Source of the DNA: Dongia deserti
Lineage (GTDB): Bacteria > Pseudomonadota > Alphaproteobacteria > Dongiales > Dongiaceae
Length of the DNA stretch: 64,000 nucleotides
Reading direction: 5' to 3'
Assembly (NCBI RefSeq): GCF_003574735.1
Contig: NZ_QORW01000008.1
Coordinates: forward strand, 124,001-188,000
Shown here: positions 26,569-35,795 of the stretch, piece by piece
Layout: each line of letters starts with the position of its first letter
Position numbering within the stretch: the first letter of the stretch is position 1
Translations under genes and position numbers: made by a program
Notes under the pieces: generated by a model
What the model was told of the DNA's origin: nothing
Database searches by the model: none
The model's input: only the letters and a program-made list of their open reading frames with translations

Positions 26569-27173
26569 GTGTTGCCGCTCAGCCTGGCCGCGATCTTCGC
26601 CACGTGCTCGCCTTGGAAACGCGCCATCGAGAGCTCGCCCTCGGTCGGCTGGCGGCTGCCGTCACCGCCGGCAATGGTGCTGGCGCCGTAGGGCGAGCCG
26701 CCGGTGATCTCGTCGAGCCGCATTTGTGTCTTGCAGGAATAGGGTAGGCCGACGATCACCATGCCCTGGTGCAGCAGCGTGGTGTGGAAGGAGAGGATGG
26801 TGCTCTCCTGGCCGCCGTGCTGGGTCGCGGTCGAGGTGAAGACGCTGCCGACCTTTCCGATCAGTGCGCCGGTGACCCATAGCCCGCCGGTCTGGTCGAG
26901 GAAATTGCGCATCTGCGCCGACATCATGCCGAAGCGGGTCGGTGCGCCAAAAATGATCGCATCATATTGTGGAAGCTCGTCCACGGTCGCGATCGGGGCA
27001 ACTTGGTCGAGCTTCATGCCGGATTTCTTTGCGACATCTTCCGGCACCAGTTCCGGCACGCGCTTGACGTCGACCTGGACGCCGGACACCGATTTCGCGC
27101 CCTCGGCGACGGCCTTCGCCATCGTCTCCAGGTGGCCGTAGGTCGAATAATAGAGCACCAGAACCTTCGTCAT
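26565..27173 (-). CDS. wrbA: NAD(P)H:quinone oxidoreductase WrbA (flavodoxin-like)
   Basis: 202 residues, the WrbA length. It has the FMN phosphate loop [36 protein letters not shown], and [21 protein letters not shown] around the isoalloxazine site. It reduces quinones by two electrons, limiting radical formation. A LysR gene is divergent at a distance of about 120 bases and is the likely regulator. Confidence 0.94.
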   Translation of the reverse strand: MTKVLVLYYSTYGHLETMAKAVAEGAKSVSGVQVDVKRVPELVPEDVAKKSGMKLDQVAPIATVDELPQYDAIIFGAPTRFGMMSAQMRNFLDQTGGLWVTGALIGKVGSVFTSTATQHGGQESTILSFHTTLLHQGMVIVGLPYSCKTQMRLDEITGGSPYGASTIAGGDGSRQPTEGELSMARFQGEHVAKIAARLSGNT

Positions 27174-27296
27174 TTCGCGCCTCGTCCGAATGTGAATCGT
27201 GCTTGTGGCGAGACGATATGGTCTTGCGCGGCTCCGTGAGTATCCGCATCCTCGCGATCGGATTGTTCATGCTTGGTAGACAATGAGGAATCACCG

Positions 27297-28226
27297 ATGG
27301 ATCGCCTGAGCGCCATGCGCACCTTCCGCACCGTGGTGGAGACGGGCGGCTTCTCGGCAGCAGCGCGTCGGCTTGGTCTCTCGAAGGCCGCTGTCTCCAA
27401 GCAGGTGGCGGAGCTGGAGGCGCATTTCGGAACCGCGCTGCTTCAGCGCACGACCCGGCGCCTCAACGCCACCGATGCAGGGCGACGCTATTTCGAGAAT
27501 TGCGTCCGCCTGCTGGACGACCTGACCGAGGTCGAGGCGGAGGTGCGCAACCTGCAGGCGGAGCCGAGCGGGCGCCTGCGGATCAGCGCGCCGGTCAATT
27601 TCGGCAATGCCGTACTAGGCCCTGTGATCTGCGCCATAGCGCAGCGCTATCCCAAACTCGAGATACAGGTGGAGCTGAACGACCGTTTCGTCGATCTGAT
27701 CGAGGAGGGGTTCGACGTCGCCCTGCGCATCCGCACCAATCTGCCGGATTCCAGCTTGATCGCGCGCCGGCTCTGCAAGATCACGCGCTCCGTTTGCGCC
27801 GCGCCGAGTTATCTGAAGCGCATGGGGACGCCGAAGACGCCGGAAGAACTTAAGAATCACGCATGCTTGATCTACACCCTCTCCACATCGCCGTATGATT
27901 GGAAATTTCTGTCCGGCAACAAGAGTGTGACCGTGCGCGTGAATGGCGGTATCCAGTCCAACAATGGGCAGTTCCTGATGTCGTTCCTGCATGCCGGCAT
28001 GGGCATCGCATTCCTGCCCGACTTTACCGTCGGGGACGATATCCGTGCCGGCCGCCTGAAACTTATCCTGGAGGACTACCAGGCCGAGCCGCACGATCTC
28101 TATCTTATCTATCCGGCCAACCGACACCAATCTCCCAAGTTGCGCGCTTTCATGGACATGGCGGCGCAGCATCTGACGGGGCAATGCGACCGGGCATCCG
28201 CCCACCACCGCAAGGAACGGCGATGA
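27297..28226 (+). CDS. LysR-family transcriptional regulator
   Basis: 309 residues from ATG 27297 (GAGGAA upstream). An N-terminal winged helix-turn-helix (TGGFSAAARRLGLSKAAVSK) and a PBP2-type effector domain of the CrgA/YafC-like group (ATDAGRRYFENC, GRLRISAPVNFG) are visible. Placed divergently from wrbA, it probably controls that gene. It overlaps the cytochrome b561 gene by 4 bases, so both may be expressed together. Effector unknown. Confidence 0.9.
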   Translation: MDRLSAMRTFRTVVETGGFSAAARRLGLSKAAVSKQVAELEAHFGTALLQRTTRRLNATDAGRRYFENCVRLLDDLTEVEAEVRNLQAEPSGRLRISAPVNFGNAVLGPVICAIAQRYPKLEIQVELNDRFVDLIEEGFDVALRIRTNLPDSSLIARRLCKITRSVCAAPSYLKRMGTPKTPEELKNHACLIYTLSTSPYDWKFLSGNKSVTVRVNGGIQSNNGQFLMSFLHAGMGIAFLPDFTVGDDIRAGRLKLILEDYQAEPHDLYLIYPANRHQSPKLRAFMDMAAQHLTGQCDRASAHHRKERR

Positions 28227-28924
28227 GCGAAGAGAAGGAGCCGCTGGTCGATGTGCCGATGTGGGACTTGCCGGTCCGGCTGTTCCACTGGGCCTTTGCC
28301 GTGTTCTTCTTTCTCTCCTGGGCGTCGGGTCAGTTTGGCAACCGCGATCTGCACTATCAGAGCGGGATGGTGCTGCTCGGCTTAGTGATCTTCCGCCTGC
28401 TGTGGGGCCTCGTCGGCAGTCCGACAGCGCGGTTCGCGCATTTTTTGCGCTGGCCCGGTGCCGCGTTGGAACACCTGCGCAGGTCCTTTGGGAATCGCCT
28501 GCCGTCTTACACCTATGGGCACAATGCGGCGGGTGGGCTCATGGTGGCCGCGGTCCTGGTTCTGGTCGGTTTGCAGGCGGTGTCAGGTATGAGCTCGACC
28601 GACGACATCCTGTTCGAAGGTCCGCTTTATGGAAGATGGCCGGAGTGGTTCGGCTCGATCCTGGAGAAGATCCACGAGCCGCTGTCCAATGTACTGCTCG
28701 CGCTGGTGCTGCTGCATATCGCCGTCATCGTTATCTACCGCTTCTTCAAGCGCGAGAATCTGGTGCGTGCGATGATCCTGGGGCGGGCGCGCCTGCCGCG
28801 CTCGATTGCGCGCATGGCGGAGCAGAGCGGGAGCACAAAGAGCGCGCCTTGGTGGCGCGCCCTTGCCTGTATCGTGATCGCCGCTGCAGTCCCGGCGACG
28901 ATCCATCTCACCTTGATGAGCTAG
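28223..28924 (+). CDS. Cytochrome b561-type membrane protein
   Basis: 233 residues with four main hydrophobic helices plus a C-terminal one. WDLPVRLFHWAFAVFFFL carries a heme-ligand His, GHNAAGGLMVAAVLVLVGLQ a second, and the late HEPLSNVLLALVLLHIAVIV a pair, as in the diheme cytochrome b561 / Ni-Fe hydrogenase b-type family. It probably passes electrons between quinones and a periplasmic cytochrome c. The cytochrome c' gene is the immediate convergent neighbour, 3 bases away, the usual partner. Confidence 0.9.
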   Translation: MSEEKEPLVDVPMWDLPVRLFHWAFAVFFFLSWASGQFGNRDLHYQSGMVLLGLVIFRLLWGLVGSPTARFAHFLRWPGAALEHLRRSFGNRLPSYTYGHNAAGGLMVAAVLVLVGLQAVSGMSSTDDILFEGPLYGRWPEWFGSILEKIHEPLSNVLLALVLLHIAVIVIYRFFKRENLVRAMILGRARLPRSIARMAEQSGSTKSAPWWRALACIVIAAAVPATIHLTLMS

Positions 28925-28927
28925 TCC

Positions 28928-29395
28928 TTATTTCGCGCGGAAAGCTTTGTGGCAGCTGCCGCAGGCGCCGCCCAGCTTTTCGAACTCGGCCTTAATCACG
29001 CCCATGTCCCCCCCGGCGACGGCGGTCTTGAACATGGCGGCTTCTTCCTGGAACTTCTTCACCGCGGCTGCGAAGTCATCTGGCTTCTGCCAGATCTCCG
29101 GCTTGGCCATGGTATGGCCGGGATCCTTGCCTTGCGGCTGATCGGTTCCGGCGGGGAAGAGGGTCGCCAGCTTCATCGCCGTGTCGTTGATCTGGTTGGC
29201 GTGAGGGGCCAACTCGGCGGCAGAACCACCGTTTTCCAGCGCGGTGTTGATCGCCTTCATGGCCTTGCCATTCCCCTTCATCGCTTCCCGGCGCTCGGAA
29301 ATCGGATCCGCTGCCTGCACCAGCGTGGCGAGGGTGGCAAAACCGATGGCCGAGGCTAGCGCCACGGCGCTAAGCTTCGAGATGCGTCCCTTCAT
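28928..29395 (-). CDS. Cytochrome c' (class II c-type cytochrome)
   Basis: 155 residues with a signal peptide (SAVALASAIGFATLATLVQA, cleaved near AADP) and a four-helix bundle ending in the heme attachment site CGSCHKAFRAK close to the C-terminus, diagnostic of class II cytochromes c. It is periplasmic, with a pentacoordinate heme that in this family binds NO or CO. ATG 29395 follows AAGGGGAAC. It is convergent with the cytochrome b561 gene. Confidence 0.93.
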   Translation of the reverse strand: MKGRISKLSAVALASAIGFATLATLVQAADPISERREAMKGNGKAMKAINTALENGGSAAELAPHANQINDTAMKLATLFPAGTDQPQGKDPGHTMAKPEIWQKPDDFAAAVKKFQEEAAMFKTAVAGGDMGVIKAEFEKLGGACGSCHKAFRAK

Positions 29396-29530
29396 CTGAC
29401 GAGTTCCCCTTCTTGGAAAGATGACACTGAAACCAATAAGCCACTGACAGAGTTACACTAACAGCCCGCCATTGACTGGGACATGATGTGTCCTAGCCGC
29501 TCACGTCCTTGTGACCTATCATGTGCCGGA

Positions 29531-29570
29531 CTGACCGAGAACTGTCACGGAACTGACGTAGTTCTGTAAC
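29531..29570 (+). promoter_or_regulatory. Putative Pho box: four tandem 11-bp repeats upstream of the CYTH-CHAD gene
   Basis: CTGACCG (29531), CTGTCAC (29542), CTGACGT (29553) and CTGTAAC (29564) recur at exactly 11-base spacing in one orientation. PhoB binds direct 7-mers of CTGTCAT type separated by 4 AT-rich bases, the same period. The array ends about 60 bases before the likely CYTH-CHAD start. Function is inferred from the pattern and the polyphosphate role of the downstream gene. Confidence 0.68.
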
Positions 29571-29633
29571 TTTCTTGCGCAGAGGCTGCACTTTATGGTG
29601 CGCGCCACAAAGGAGAAAGCGCACGGGGACGGC

Positions 29634-31190
29634 ATGCCGATTGAGACGGAGCTGAAGCTGCAGTTGCCGCAGACGCTCCAAGGGTTCGATTCACGCCTTT
29701 TATTGACGCGTCTGCAACCGAGTTTGCGCTCCAAGGGAACCAAGAAGGTTCTTCGCAACGTGTATTTCGACACGGCGGAGCGCGATCTGGCCAAGCGCGG
29801 CATAGCGCTGCGCGTGCGCGAGATTGGCCGCAAGCGGATCCAGACGCTGAAAGTGCCCAATGGCAGCGCGCTTGGGCTGCAAAGCTTTCGGGAACTGGAG
29901 GCGGAGCTTCCCAACGATCAGCCGAGCCTGGCGAAGGTCGGCGATCGCGCCCTGGCACGCGAGCTGCGGCAGGGCATTTGGCCGAAATTGCAGCCGGTCT
30001 TCTTGACAAATTTCGAGCGAACCTCCTGGCGGTTGCCCTATCGCGAGTCGGAAATAGAGGTCTCACTGGATCGCGGCAGCATTCTCGCCGGCGATCGCGA
30101 AGAGCCGATCCATGAGCTCGAGCTTGAGCTCAAAGGAGGCAATCACATCGATCTCTGGGGTGCGGCCGAGGAGTTGCTGGATATCGTGCCGTTCCGCCTT
30201 GGTCACGTGACCAAGGCTGCGCGCGGCTACGCTTTGGCCGATGCCGCTTCGCCGCAGCCGCAGAAGGCGGCGCCGGTCAAGCTGACCGACGACGACACGG
30301 TCGCGACCGCCTTCGAGAAGATCGTTGCCGGCTGTATTGCGCAGATGCAGGCCAACGAGGCTGCAATGCTGGCAACTGGCGCGGTCGAAGCAATCCATCA
30401 GTTCCGCGTCGCCTTGCGGCGGTTACGCGCCATTGTCGGCGCCTATCGCGAGTTGATCGACGATACCGTCCATGCCGCCTGGTCGATCGATCTGCGGTGG
30501 GCGCAGCGCGCCTGCGGGCCGGCGCGCGACCTGGACGTCCTGGTGCTGGAGACCCTGTCCCAGATGTCATCCCACCTGCAGCACGACGAAGCATTCCAGC
30601 GCTTCCTGCAAGTGGCGAACGAAGGGCGGGCTGTCGCGCGGCGGGAGGCGATCCAGGCCCTGCACAACCCGCGCTACGCGGCCATGCAGCTGCAATTGTT
30701 CCAGGGGCTGCACGATGGCGCATGGCGGCATGCGCTGGCCGGTCCGATCCTGGACGCGCCGGTCCGCGATTTCGCCGAGCGGCTGCTCCAGAAGCGCTAC
30801 AAGCGCCTCATGAAGCTGGGCGAGCGCTGGTCGGAGCTGCCGGATGCAGAACTCCATCGCCTGCGCATCTTCGGCAAGAAGCTGCGCTACGTCTCGCTCG
30901 CCTTCTCCTCGCTGTTCAAGCCGAAGGCGACCAAGCGCTTCCAGGATCGCCTGTCGGACGTGCAGGATTGCTTGGGCGCGGTCAATGACGGCGCGGTTGG
31001 CCGGCAGTTGGTTCGACACTTGGCGGAGCGCGCCGGCGCGCAGGGCGCCCTGGAGCCGAACAACCTGCAGCGCATCCAAGGCATGGTCGTCGGATGGCAG
31101 ACCCACGCTGCCCATGAAAGAATTGCAGAGTGCGCAGAAATCTGGACTACCTTTGCGGAAACCAAGCAGTTCTGGCGCATGCGCCGCTAG
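29634..31190 (+). CDS. CYTH and CHAD domain-containing protein (inorganic triphosphatase-like)
   Basis: About 518 residues from ATG 29634, preceded by GGGGAC (an ATG at 29595 is possible but close to the Pho-like array). The N-terminal CYTH domain opens with the ExExK motif (IETELKLQL) that binds triphosphate and Mg. The C-terminal CHAD domain has its conserved histidines and basic helices (EAIHQFRVALRRLRAI, LRIFGKKLRYVSLAF), a polyphosphate-binding helical domain. CYTH-CHAD proteins hydrolyse triphosphate or associate with polyphosphate granules. sixA, ppk1 and ppx follow, consistent with a polyphosphate role. Confidence 0.92.
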   Translation: MPIETELKLQLPQTLQGFDSRLLLTRLQPSLRSKGTKKVLRNVYFDTAERDLAKRGIALRVREIGRKRIQTLKVPNGSALGLQSFRELEAELPNDQPSLAKVGDRALARELRQGIWPKLQPVFLTNFERTSWRLPYRESEIEVSLDRGSILAGDREEPIHELELELKGGNHIDLWGAAEELLDIVPFRLGHVTKAARGYALADAASPQPQKAAPVKLTDDDTVATAFEKIVAGCIAQMQANEAAMLATGAVEAIHQFRVALRRLRAIVGAYRELIDDTVHAAWSIDLRWAQRACGPARDLDVLVLETLSQMSSHLQHDEAFQRFLQVANEGRAVARREAIQALHNPRYAAMQLQLFQGLHDGAWRHALAGPILDAPVRDFAERLLQKRYKRLMKLGERWSELPDAELHRLRIFGKKLRYVSLAFSSLFKPKATKRFQDRLSDVQDCLGAVNDGAVGRQLVRHLAERAGAQGALEPNNLQRIQGMVVGWQTHAAHERIAECAEIWTTFAETKQFWRMRR

Positions 31191-31201
31191 GCGACGCTGC
31201 T

Positions 31202-31729
31202 CTAGTCTCCGCGCTCGATCTGCTTCGGTGTCGCGAAATCGATGAGATGCCCGGTCTCGGCATCCGCATCGCCCCAGTCCTCGACATCGAACTCGATCAC
31301 CGCAACGGCGCCCGTCGGGAATTTGCGCGCCAGATTGGCGCGGTGCTCCGCCTTGCCGTGGCTGCATAGCCAGTTGGCAAAGTCGGCAATGCCCGGATTG
31401 TGCCCGACTAGCATCACGCAATCCGGTTCGCGTCCCACCGCCTGGATCCGCCGCAGCATTTCACGCGGCGTGGCGAGATAGAGGCTTTTCAGCTTGCGGA
31501 CCGTGGGCTTGACCTGCCAGCCGGCGCACACGAGGTCCAGGGTCTCCAGCGTCCGTTTGGCGGAGGAGGTGAGGACCAGGTCGGGCACCAAGCTCCGGCG
31601 GGCGAGATAGGCGCCAACCACCGGCGCAGCCTTGCGCCCGCGGCTGGACAAGGGGCGGTCGAAATCGGCCAGGCTGGGATTGTCCCACGCCGATTTGGCG
31701 TGGCGCAGCAGGATCAGTCGTTTGGGCAC
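31202..31729 (-). CDS. sixA: Phosphohistidine phosphatase SixA-like histidine phosphatase
   Basis: 175 residues from GTG 31729. A histidine-phosphatase superfamily protein: the catalytic LILLRHAKSAW at the N-terminus, a second Arg block, and CVMLVGHNPGIADFANWL with the second catalytic His. SixA-type enzymes dephosphorylate phosphohistidine on HPt domains or PTS proteins. It is convergent with CYTH-CHAD (11 bases apart) and divergent from ppk1, inside the polyphosphate module. Confidence 0.88.
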   Translation of the reverse strand: MPKRLILLRHAKSAWDNPSLADFDRPLSSRGRKAAPVVGAYLARRSLVPDLVLTSSAKRTLETLDLVCAGWQVKPTVRKLKSLYLATPREMLRRIQAVGREPDCVMLVGHNPGIADFANWLCSHGKAEHRANLARKFPTGAVAVIEFDVEDWGDADAETGHLIDFATPKQIERGD

Positions 31730-31850
31730 GGTTTGGACAGGTCCCTCGGCGGCGCTGGGCCGCTCAGTGGAGGCTATACATGCCCTCGGCCAGGGCTTGG
31801 AACAAGGTCCAAGAATGCGAAATTCGTGTTATATGATGGCAATCGCGAGC

Positions 31851-31868
31851 ATGTCACATAACTGTCAT
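31851..31868 (+). promoter_or_regulatory. Putative Pho box upstream of ppk1
   Basis: ATGTCAC (31851-31857) and CTGTCAT (31862-31868) are direct repeats 11 bases apart with the AT-rich spacer ATAA, matching a single 18-base PhoB site. It lies 36 bases before the likely ppk1 ATG and about 120 bases from the divergent sixA start. Confidence 0.7.
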
Positions 31869-31903
31869 GAATGGTCTTTAGCGTCGTTCGAATCGGCCGG
31901 AAT

Positions 31904-34138
31904 ATGATCGAGAAGACCGACAAGATAGCCGCGGCCCTTGCCGCGGGCGGAAATGGAATTGGAGCTGGAGAGCAAGCCGTGGACGACGCTGCAGCGGATC
32001 TATCGCCACTAAAGATCGGGATGACCTCGCCGAATCGCTTCATCAATCGCGAGCTGTCCTGGCTCGCCTTCAATGAACGCGTGCTGGACGAGGCGGGCAA
32101 CCCCAACCACCCCTTGTTCGAGCGGTTGCGCTTCCTCTCCATCTCCGCCAACAACCTCGACGAATTCTACATGGTGCGCGTCGCCGGTCTGCGCGGGCAG
32201 ATCCGGGCCGGCGTTTCCGTCACCAGCGCCGACGGCCTGACCCCCGCGCAGCAGCTGGCCGCCATCAACCGGCGCAGCGGCGAGCTGATGCGCAACCAGC
32301 AGGCCCATTGGCGACAACTGCGCCAGCTGCTGAGCGAAGCGGGCGTTGCAGTCATCGACCCCGGCGAGTTGACCGGCACGGAGAAGGCCTGGCTCGATAC
32401 ATTCTTCCTGGACCAGATATTTCCGGTGCTGACACCGATGGCTGTCGATCCGGCACATCCGTTCCCCTTCATGCCCAACCAGGGGTTTGCGATGGCGCTG
32501 GAACTGCGCCGCGCTAGCGACGGCAAGATGCTGCGCGCACTGCTGCCGCTGCCCTCGCAGCTGCCGCGGTTCATCCGCTTGCCTGGCGCCGATCCGAAGA
32601 ACATCCGCTTCTTGACCTTCGAGGATATGGCGGGGCTCTATCTCGACCGCCTGTTCCCGCAGTTCGACGTCATCAGCAAGGGCCACTTCCGCCTGATCCG
32701 TGACAGCGAGATCGAGATCATGGAGGAAGCGGAGGATCTGGTCCGCCATTTCGAATCCGCCTTGAAGCAGCGGCGCCGCGGCACGGTCATCCGTCTCAAG
32801 GTGAATGCCGAGATGCCGGAGGACCTGCTCGCCTTCGTCATCGACGAGCTGGGCGCTGACCGTGCCGACGTGTTCCCGCTCGATGGGCTGATCGGGCTCG
32901 CCAGCACGTCCAAGCTGATCGTGGATGAGCGGCCGGACCTCAAGTTCCAGCCGTTCAATCCGCGCTTCCCGGAACGCATCCGCGATTTTGGCGGCGACTG
33001 CTTCGCCGCGATCCGGCAGAAGGACATCGTCGTCCACCATCCGTACGAGAGCTTCGACGTGGTCGTGCAGTTCATCCTGCAGGCCGCGCGCGATCCCAAC
33101 GTGGTCGCCATCAAGCAGACGCTCTATCGCACGAGCGAGGACAGCCCGATCGTCAAGGCACTGATCGAGGCGGCGGAGGCAGGCAAGTCGGTCACCGCGC
33201 TGGTGGAGCTGAAGGCACGGTTCGACGAGGCGGCCAACATCCGCTGGGCGCGCGATCTGGAGCGCGCCGGCGTGCAGGTGGTCTACGGCTTCGTGGCGCT
33301 GAAGACTCACGCAAAGGTCTCGATGGTGATGCGGCGCGAGGCCGGTACCTTGCGCACCTATGTGCACTACGGCACCGGCAACTATCACCCGGTCACAGCG
33401 AAGATCTATACCGATCTCAGCTTTTTCACTTGCGACCCTGGTCTGTGCCACGACGCGGCGCGGCTGTTCAACTACATGACCGGCTATGCGACGCCCGAGG
33501 GCACGGAGAAAGTAGCGTTCGCACCTGTCACGTTGCGGCCGACCTTGCTGCGACTGATCAATGACGAGATTGAACATGTGAAGGCCGGCCGGCCCGGCTC
33601 GATCTGGGTCAAGCTGAACTCGCTGGTGGACGGTGAACTGATCGATTCGCTCTATCGCGCCAGCCAGGCGGGCGTGAAGATCGATCTGGTGGTGCGCGGC
33701 GTCTGCTGCCTCCGGCCTGGTATCCCCGGCCTGTCGGAGAACATCCGGGTGAAGAGCATCGTCGGCCGCTTCCTCGAGCATTCGCGCATCGTCTGCTTCG
33801 GCGCGGGGCAAGTCTTGCCGTCGCGCCAGGCGAAGGTATTCATTTCCTCGGCGGACTGGATGCCGCGCAACATGGATCGCCGTCTCGAGACCCTGCTGCC
33901 GATCGAGAACTCGACGGTGCATCAGCAGATCCTCGATCAGATTATGATCGCGAACCTCAAGGACAATATGCAAAGTTGGGTGTCGGATTCGAACGGCTAC
34001 TATCACCGGGTCGAACCGGGCGAGGAACCGCCGTTCAGCGCCCATCACTATTTCATGACGAATCCAAGCTTGTCGGGCCGCGGCTCAGCGCTTAAGAAAC
34101 GGGCCAAGACTCCCAGGCTAAATTTGTTGAAGGGTTGA
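31904..34138 (+). CDS. ppk1: Polyphosphate kinase 1
   Basis: About 744 residues from ATG 31904 (an ATG at 31871 would directly follow the Pho-like box and is less likely). PPK1 reversibly polymerises ATP gamma-phosphate into polyphosphate at the inner membrane. Seen are the N-terminal [17 protein letters not shown], the PPK middle domain, and two phospholipase-D-like C domains with the autophosphorylated His in [13 protein letters not shown] and the second-site region [16 protein letters not shown]. ppx follows after 4 bases. Confidence 0.97.
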   Translation: MIEKTDKIAAALAAGGNGIGAGEQAVDDAAADLSPLKIGMTSPNRFINRELSWLAFNERVLDEAGNPNHPLFERLRFLSISANNLDEFYMVRVAGLRGQIRAGVSVTSADGLTPAQQLAAINRRSGELMRNQQAHWRQLRQLLSEAGVAVIDPGELTGTEKAWLDTFFLDQIFPVLTPMAVDPAHPFPFMPNQGFAMALELRRASDGKMLRALLPLPSQLPRFIRLPGADPKNIRFLTFEDMAGLYLDRLFPQFDVISKGHFRLIRDSEIEIMEEAEDLVRHFESALKQRRRGTVIRLKVNAEMPEDLLAFVIDELGADRADVFPLDGLIGLASTSKLIVDERPDLKFQPFNPRFPERIRDFGGDCFAAIRQKDIVVHHPYESFDVVVQFILQAARDPNVVAIKQTLYRTSEDSPIVKALIEAAEAGKSVTALVELKARFDEAANIRWARDLERAGVQVVYGFVALKTHAKVSMVMRREAGTLRTYVHYGTGNYHPVTAKIYTDLSFFTCDPGLCHDAARLFNYMTGYATPEGTEKVAFAPVTLRPTLLRLINDEIEHVKAGRPGSIWVKLNSLVDGELIDSLYRASQAGVKIDLVVRGVCCLRPGIPGLSENIRVKSIVGRFLEHSRIVCFGAGQVLPSRQAKVFISSADWMPRNMDRRLETLLPIENSTVHQQILDQIMIANLKDNMQSWVSDSNGYYHRVEPGEEPPFSAHHYFMTNPSLSGRGSALKKRAKTPRLNLLKG

Positions 34139-34142
34139 TGCA

Positions 34143-35651
34143 TTGACGGCAACGCTGCGGCAAGCGGCCGCGATCGCCAAAGCGACAAAACCTGGGCGGG
34201 TCGCGGTCATCGACGTCGGATCGAATTCCGTTCGTCTTGTAGTCTACGAGAAACGCTCGCGCAGCCTGGTCCCGATCTTCAACGAGAAGGCGCTGCCTGC
34301 ACTCGGCAGGGGGCTTGAGCGGACCGGCAAGCTGAATGCCGAGGGCCGCAAGGACGCGCTGATCAACATCCGCCGTTTCGTCGCGCTCACGCGCGCGATG
34401 AACGTGACGGATGTCGAGATGCTGGCGACCGCCGCCGTGCGGGACGCCAAGGACGGCAAGGAATTCGCCAAGGAGATCGAGCGGGCGACCGGCGTTGCCG
34501 TCCGGGTGATCTCAGGCGAGGAGGAGGCGCGCCTTTCCGCGATGGGCGTTCTCGCCGGCGTGCCCAAGGCCGACGGGCTGATGGGCGACCTCGGTGGCGG
34601 CAGCCTCGAACTGGTCCTGTTGAACAAAGCCAAGATCGCCCAGCAGGTGACCTTGCCGATCGGTCCTTTGCGGCTGGCGGAGGCGACCAACGGTGACCTC
34701 GATGCCGCGCAAAAGATCATCGACCAGCAGCTGGACGAGCTCGAATGGCTGCAAGAGGTGAAAGGCCGCACCTTCTATCCGGTGGGCGGCACTTGGCGCA
34801 CGCTGGCGAAGATCCACATGGATCAGACGCACTATCCACTTCATGTGATCCACGAATACCGTATCGGGCGCCGCTCGGCCGAGGATCTGGCGCGGGTGGT
34901 CAGCCGCCTCGGCCGCCGCAGCCTCTCTTCATTGGAAGGCATCTCCAAACGCCGCATCGACACGCTGCCGCTGGGCGCGCTTGTCATGGAACGCCTGTTG
35001 CGCGCGGCGAAGCCCGACCGGACCCTGTTCTCCGCGTACGGACTGCGTGAAGGGTGCCTGTACGCCAAGCTCACTGCGAGCGATCAGGAGGCCGATCCCT
35101 TGCTGGTCGGTTGCGCGGATTTCGCCGGGCTGGACAGCCGTTTTGAATCGCTCAGCGACGCGCTCGACAGCTGGATCGCGCCTTTGTTCTCCGACGAGGA
35201 CGACGGACGTGCGCGCCTGCGTGAAGCGGCGTGCCTGCTATCCGATCTCGGCTGGCGCGAGCATCCCGACTATCGCTCGGAACAGGCCTTCATGCGCGTC
35301 CTTCGGATGCCGGTCGCCGGTATCGACCATGCGGAGCGCGTGATCCTGGCGCTCGCCATGGCGATCCGCTACGGCGCCGACCTCGACGAGACGCACTACG
35401 CGGATCCCTTCATGCAGCTGCTGAAGGATGACGATGTCACCTATGCCTGGCGCATCGGTGCCGTCATTCGCCTGGCCTATTCGCTGAGCGGCGGCACGCT
35501 TGCCATGCTCAACCAGACCCGGGTCTCGAGAAAGGACGGCAAGATCTGCCTGCATCTGCCGCAGGAATCCCGCCTGCTGTTCGGCGAAGCTGTGCAACGC
35601 CGCCTCGACGCCGTCGGCCGCGCCTTCGACAAGGCGGTGCAGATCGTTTAG
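34143..35651 (+). CDS. ppx: Exopolyphosphatase (Ppx/GppA family)
   Basis: 502 residues from TTG 34143, preceded by GAAGGG. The ASKHA-fold phosphatase opens with VAVIDVGSNSVRLVVYE, then LATAAVRDAKDG, SGEEEARLSAMGVL and the catalytic GDLGGGSLELVLL, with a C-terminal HD-like helical domain. It releases phosphate from polyphosphate ends or converts pppGpp to ppGpp. The tight junction with ppk1 indicates one transcript making both polymer synthesis and turnover enzymes. Confidence 0.95.
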   Translation: MTATLRQAAAIAKATKPGRVAVIDVGSNSVRLVVYEKRSRSLVPIFNEKALPALGRGLERTGKLNAEGRKDALINIRRFVALTRAMNVTDVEMLATAAVRDAKDGKEFAKEIERATGVAVRVISGEEEARLSAMGVLAGVPKADGLMGDLGGGSLELVLLNKAKIAQQVTLPIGPLRLAEATNGDLDAAQKIIDQQLDELEWLQEVKGRTFYPVGGTWRTLAKIHMDQTHYPLHVIHEYRIGRRSAEDLARVVSRLGRRSLSSLEGISKRRIDTLPLGALVMERLLRAAKPDRTLFSAYGLREGCLYAKLTASDQEADPLLVGCADFAGLDSRFESLSDALDSWIAPLFSDEDDGRARLREAACLLSDLGWREHPDYRSEQAFMRVLRMPVAGIDHAERVILALAMAIRYGADLDETHYADPFMQLLKDDDVTYAWRIGAVIRLAYSLSGGTLAMLNQTRVSRKDGKICLHLPQESRLLFGEAVQRRLDAVGRAFDKAVQIV

Positions 35652-35674
35652 TGCGACCGGAGAACACGCCCCCA

Positions 35675-35778
35675 TTCGTCGTGGTCGCCTGGCGCGACCA
35701 TCCACGAGTTTGCTTGTGATCGCACAGCCTTGCCTAACGAAACTCGTGGATGGTCGGACCAAGTCTGACCATGACGAA
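35675..35778. repeat. Long imperfect palindromic intergenic repeat, family B, copy 1
   Basis: Arms of about 37 bases (35675-35711 and 35740-35778) share TTCGTC, GTGGTC/GACCA and the core CGACCATCCACGAGTTT with its complement. It lies between convergent ppx and rnd and could fold into a long hairpin that also terminates both. A related element is at 40704-40802. Confidence 0.75.
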
Positions 35779-35795
35779 GGAAGCGAAGAGCGCCG

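Noticed and set aside
29681-29700. Possible tRNA T-loop (GGTTCGATTCACGCC) in the CYTH-CHAD gene
   Set aside because: It encodes a conserved part of the CYTH domain in frame and no acceptor or anticodon stem surrounds it. No tRNA gene was found in the window.
32009-34048. Long minus-strand open frame opposite ppk1
   Set aside because: It is fully antisense to a clear ppk1, has no recognisable motif and is Arg/His/Gln/Leu rich, as expected for the reverse of a high-GC gene. The same reasoning removes those at 145-1314, 4276-5265, 37027-38895, 50318-52417 and 58255-59523.
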